A stretch of 25,071 nt of DNA, taken from GCA-2719315 sp964448645 (GTDB lineage Bacteria; Bacteroidota; Bacteroidia; Flavobacteriales; Flavobacteriaceae). Below the pieces are notes generated by a model. It was not told where the DNA came from, ran no database searches, and saw nothing but the letters and a program-made list of their open reading frames with translations. The DNA lies in NCBI GenBank assembly GCA_964448645.1, contig CAYUZY010000013.1, positions 1 to 25,071 on the forward strand. Reading direction: 5' to 3'. Position 1 is the first letter of the stretch. Each line of letters opens with the position of its first letter. Shown piece by piece: positions 22,845 through 25,071 of the stretch. The translations under genes and the position numbers were made by a program.

Positions 22845-23382
22845 ATTTTTTTTCTAAATAAACTATGTCTTTAAGATCTGTTTCATTCCATAAAACTCTT
22901 ACTCTGTCTCCATCAAGTGCATCAACCTGAACACCTAAATAGTCAGGTTGTATTGGCAAATGTCTACTGAACCTTCTATCAATTAACACTAATAATTCAA
23001 TTGACTTTGGTCTGCCATAAGTATCTATTGCTGTCAAAGCAGATCTTATACTTCTTCCGGTATATAAAACATCATCAATTAAAACAATAGATTTTCCTTC
23101 AATAGAAAAATCTATTTCAGTAGAACTTGCAGAAATAGGCTTGTTTGATCTTCTAAAATCATCTCTAAAAAAAGTTGTATCTAATTTACCCTTATTTATT
23201 TTATCAATTTTATAATTATCTTCAAGAAGACTAACTATTTTGTTTAGTAAAAAAACTCCTCTTGGTTGCAATCCTATTAATCCAGTATTTGACAAATCAT
23301 GATGATTTTCAATAAGTTGACAACAAAACCTATTTAAAATTATATTGATTTTTTTTTCAGATAACAGAACTTTTTTTGACAT
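22837..23382 (-). CDS. pyrR: PyrR, pyrimidine operon regulator / uracil phosphoribosyltransferase
   Basis: Phosphoribosyltransferase-fold protein. In Bacillus it binds pyr mRNA leaders to cause attenuation when UMP is high; many members also convert uracil and PRPP to UMP. It has 181 residues, the usual length. The PRPP-binding motif is VLIDDVLYTGRSIRSAL. Other family segments are NTGLIGLQPRGVFLL, LDTTFFRDDF, VLIDRRFSRHLPIQPDYLG and DGDRVRV. It overlaps pyrB by 8 bases, consistent with autoregulation of a pyrR-pyrB unit. The 95 bases upstream contain an rpsA terminator but no recognisable Bacillus-type PyrR binding loop, so the mode of regulation is open. Confidence 0.96.
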   Translation of the reverse strand: MSKKVLLSEKKINIILNRFCCQLIENHHDLSNTGLIGLQPRGVFLLNKIVSLLEDNYKIDKINKGKLDTTFFRDDFRRSNKPISASSTEIDFSIEGKSIVLIDDVLYTGRSIRSALTAIDTYGRPKSIELLVLIDRRFSRHLPIQPDYLGVQVDALDGDRVRVLWNETDLKDIVYLEKKYE

Positions 23383-23416
23383 TAAAAATATTTTAATATT
23401 TTTTTATTTATAATTT

Positions 23417-23446
23417 AAAAAAAAACCCTCTTTGAAAAAGGGTTTT
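23417..23446 (-). terminator. Intrinsic terminator of rpsA
   Basis: Read on the minus strand: AAAACCCT, a 9-base loop, AGGGTTTT and then five more Ts. The 8-bp stem has three G-C pairs, notable in such A/T-rich DNA, and the Ts continue from the right arm as a run of nine. It lies 32 bases after the rpsA stop codon and 34 bases before the pyrR start, so it ends rpsA transcription. It would also be in the right place to act as an attenuator of the pyr genes if any transcription starts upstream of it. Confidence 0.85.
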
Positions 23447-23477
23447 AATATTATTTTAATTAACATTAAGTAAAAAA

Positions 23478-25071
23478 TTAATCTTTATCATCTAACTTTT
23501 CTTTTAAATTAGCTAATTCTTCAATGTCTCCTAATTTTGTTTTTTCTGATTTAGATCCTTTTATTTTACTTTTTTTAGTATTTAAGTTTTTAGTTTCTTT
23601 TTGTTTGAAGATATGAGAATGAGATGCTACAACTCGTTTAAATTCTTTGCTAAATTCAATTATCATAAAATCCTCTTCATCTCCTTTTTTTAATTTTGCG
23701 CCATCTTCTTTAAACATATATTTAGATGGAATAAAGGCAGTGATTTCATCATTAAATTTTACAGTGCTTCCTTTATCAATTATGTTGTATATTTTACCTC
23801 TATGAACTGAATCAATTGAAAATTCTTTTTCATACCTTAACCAAGGATTTTCCTTAGTTTGCTTATACCCTAAACTTAATTTTCTACCTTCAATATCCAA
23901 TTCAAGAACAATTACATTTATTTTATCATTTAATGATAAAATTTCTGATGGATGTTTAATTTTTTTTGTCCAGGATAAATCAGAAATATAAACTAAACCA
24001 TCAATACCCTCTTCTAATTCAATAAAAACTCCAAAATTTGTAAAATTCCTAACTTCTCCTTTATGTTTTGACCCAACGGGGTATTTTTTAGTAATATCAG
24101 TCCAAGGATCTACAGATAATTGTTTAATTCCTAAAGACATTTTTCTCGATTCTCTATCTAAATTTAAAACAATTGCTTCAACCTCATCTCCAAGTTTAAC
24201 AAAATCTTGAGCCGATCTCAAATGTGTTGACCATGACATTTCTGAAACATGAACTAATCCCTCAACCCCTTCTTCAATTTCAATAAACGCACCATAATCA
24301 GCTATAACAACAACTTTTCCTTTAACTTTTGTACCCTCTTCAATATTGTCATCCAGTTTATCCCAGGGGTGATCGCTTAATTGTTTCAATCCCAACTGAA
24401 TCCTTGACTTATCATCATCAAAATCAAGAATAACAACTTTGAGTTTTTGATCTAATTCTAATATTTCATTTGGGTGATTAATCCTATTCCAAGAAAGATC
24501 GGTTATGTGGATTAAACCATCTACACCTCCTAAATCAATAAAAACTCCATACGAAGTAATGTTTTTAACTATTCCTTCAAGAATTTGACCTTTTTCTAAC
24601 TGACCCATTATCTCCTTTTTTTGAATTTCAATATCAGCTTCAATTAAAGCTTTATGAGATACAACAACATTTTTAAATTCATGATTTATCTTAACAACCT
24701 TAAACTCCATGTTTTTGTTAACATATTGATCATAATCTCTTATAGGTTTAACATCAATTTGTGATCCTGGTAAAAAAGCTTCTATTCCAAAAACATCAAC
24801 AATCATACCTCCCTTAGTCCTACATTTAACAAACCCTTGAACTATTTCTCCACTAGCATGAACGTTATTAATTCTTTCCCACGCTTTAATAATTCTTGCC
24901 TTCTTATGAGATAATACTAATTGACCTGACTTATCTTCTCTTATATCAACAATAACCTCAACCTTATCCCCAACTTTTAAATTAGGGTTATATCTAAATT
25001 CATTAAGTGATATTACTCCTTCAGATTTTGCATTAATATCAATTATAGCCTCCCTTTCTGTCATGTAAATC
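23478..25071 (-). CDS. rpsA: 30S ribosomal protein S1 (5' end beyond the window)
   Basis: S1 binds mRNA on the 30S subunit and helps recruit messages. The ATG at 25064 gives 528 residues, but the frame stays open to the edge (two more codons read I-Y) and the sequence MTEREAIIDINAKSEG matches the inside of the first S1 domain, so the true start is outside and the protein is longer. Visible S1-type segments: part of domain 1, then domains beginning near GEIVQGFVKCRTKGG, GQILEGIVKNITSYG, VKGKVVVIADYGAFI, HKGEVRNFTNFGVFI and HRGKIYNIIDKGSTV. A lysine/acid-rich tail (about 490-528) follows. It ends at a strong terminator. Confidence 0.96.
   Translation of the reverse strand, partial: IYMTEREAIIDINAKSEGVISLNEFRYNPNLKVGDKVEVIVDIREDKSGQLVLSHKKARIIKAWERINNVHASGEIVQGFVKCRTKGGMIVDVFGIEAFLPGSQIDVKPIRDYDQYVNKNMEFKVVKINHEFKNVVVSHKALIEADIEIQKKEIMGQLEKGQILEGIVKNITSYGVFIDLGGVDGLIHITDLSWNRINHPNEILELDQKLKVVILDFDDDKSRIQLGLKQLSDHPWDKLDDNIEEGTKVKGKVVVIADYGAFIEIEEGVEGLVHVSEMSWSTHLRSAQDFVKLGDEVEAIVLNLDRESRKMSLGIKQLSVDPWTDITKKYPVGSKHKGEVRNFTNFGVFIELEEGIDGLVYISDLSWTKKIKHPSEILSLNDKINVIVLELDIEGRKLSLGYKQTKENPWLRYEKEFSIDSVHRGKIYNIIDKGSTVKFNDEITAFIPSKYMFKEDGAKLKKGDEEDFMIIEFSKEFKRVVASHSHIFKQKETKNLNTKKSKIKGSKSEKTKLGDIEELANLKEKLDDKD

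Noticed and set aside
23383..23477. Bacillus-type PyrR binding loop upstream of pyrR
   Set aside because: No sequence resembling the conserved purine-rich PyrR loop was found; only the terminator hairpin is clear.
25062..25064. ATG at 25064 as the true rpsA start
   Set aside because: The sequence after it matches the middle of S1 domain 1 and the frame is open to the window edge, so it is an internal methionine.
1..25071. Mobile elements, CRISPR arrays, tRNAs, defence genes
   Set aside because: No transposase, integrase, regular spaced repeats, tRNA cloverleaf or defence-type gene was seen; gene content and base use look uniform across the window.

Overview
The window is a gene-dense, very AT-rich stretch of a Bacteroidota chromosome, most likely Flavobacteriales and probably a small, streamlined (marine or uncultured) genome. 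The evidence is the YebC N-terminus (MGRAFEFRKARK), the DUF3822-rsmD-rnpB block, the multi-repeat ribosomal protein S1, TAnnTTTG-type promoter boxes, and start codons preceded by A/T-rich leaders without a clear Shine-Dalgarno sequence. KdsB implies a Kdo-containing outer membrane. A run of ten Ns (1101-1110) marks an assembly gap just upstream of gyrA. No tRNA, rRNA, CRISPR array, insertion sequence or phage gene was seen; this is core chromosome.

Layout. Left edge: gyrA (minus strand, interrupted by an in-frame TAA at 22-24) diverges from clpC (plus). Next come the threonine genes thrA-thrB-thrC, then gcvT, a short-chain dehydrogenase-like protein and yebC, all plus strand. A convergent pair follows: the kdsB-acyltransferase operon on the minus strand. 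Divergent from kdsB is a three-gene overlapping operon: an unknown membrane-anchored protein, a DUF3822 protein and rsmD. The end of rsmD runs into the antisense of rnpB (RNase P RNA, minus strand). rnpB and dnaX diverge from a shared short promoter region. From dnaX rightwards everything is on the minus strand: pdxH-sixA-ppk1-ppx (polyphosphate metabolism plus PLP synthesis), pyrR-pyrB-unknown-rnz (pyrimidine synthesis and tRNA 3' processing), and rpsA, whose 5' end lies beyond the right edge.

How the genes work together. thrABC supply every step from aspartate to threonine except aspartate-semialdehyde dehydrogenase. ppk1 and ppx make and degrade polyphosphate. pyrR and pyrB control and start pyrimidine synthesis. 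rsmD, rpsA, rnz, rnpB and yebC serve ribosome function, RNA processing and translation.

Most interesting signals: (1) dnaX has a 12-A run containing an in-phase A AAA AAG heptamer, exactly at the end of the clamp-loader core, flanked by a perfect 7-nt inverted repeat. Both alternative frames stop within a few codons, so it looks like an independent tau/gamma slippage device. (2) All three convergent gene junctions overlap, one of them with the rsmD stop codon inside rnpB. (3) gyrA has a Tyr-to-stop change and an insertion of roughly 55 residues. (4) dnaX and yebC promoters sit so close to the start codon that the mRNAs are predicted to be nearly leaderless. (5) An unknown membrane protein and a possibly actin-like DUF3822 protein are translationally linked to rsmD.
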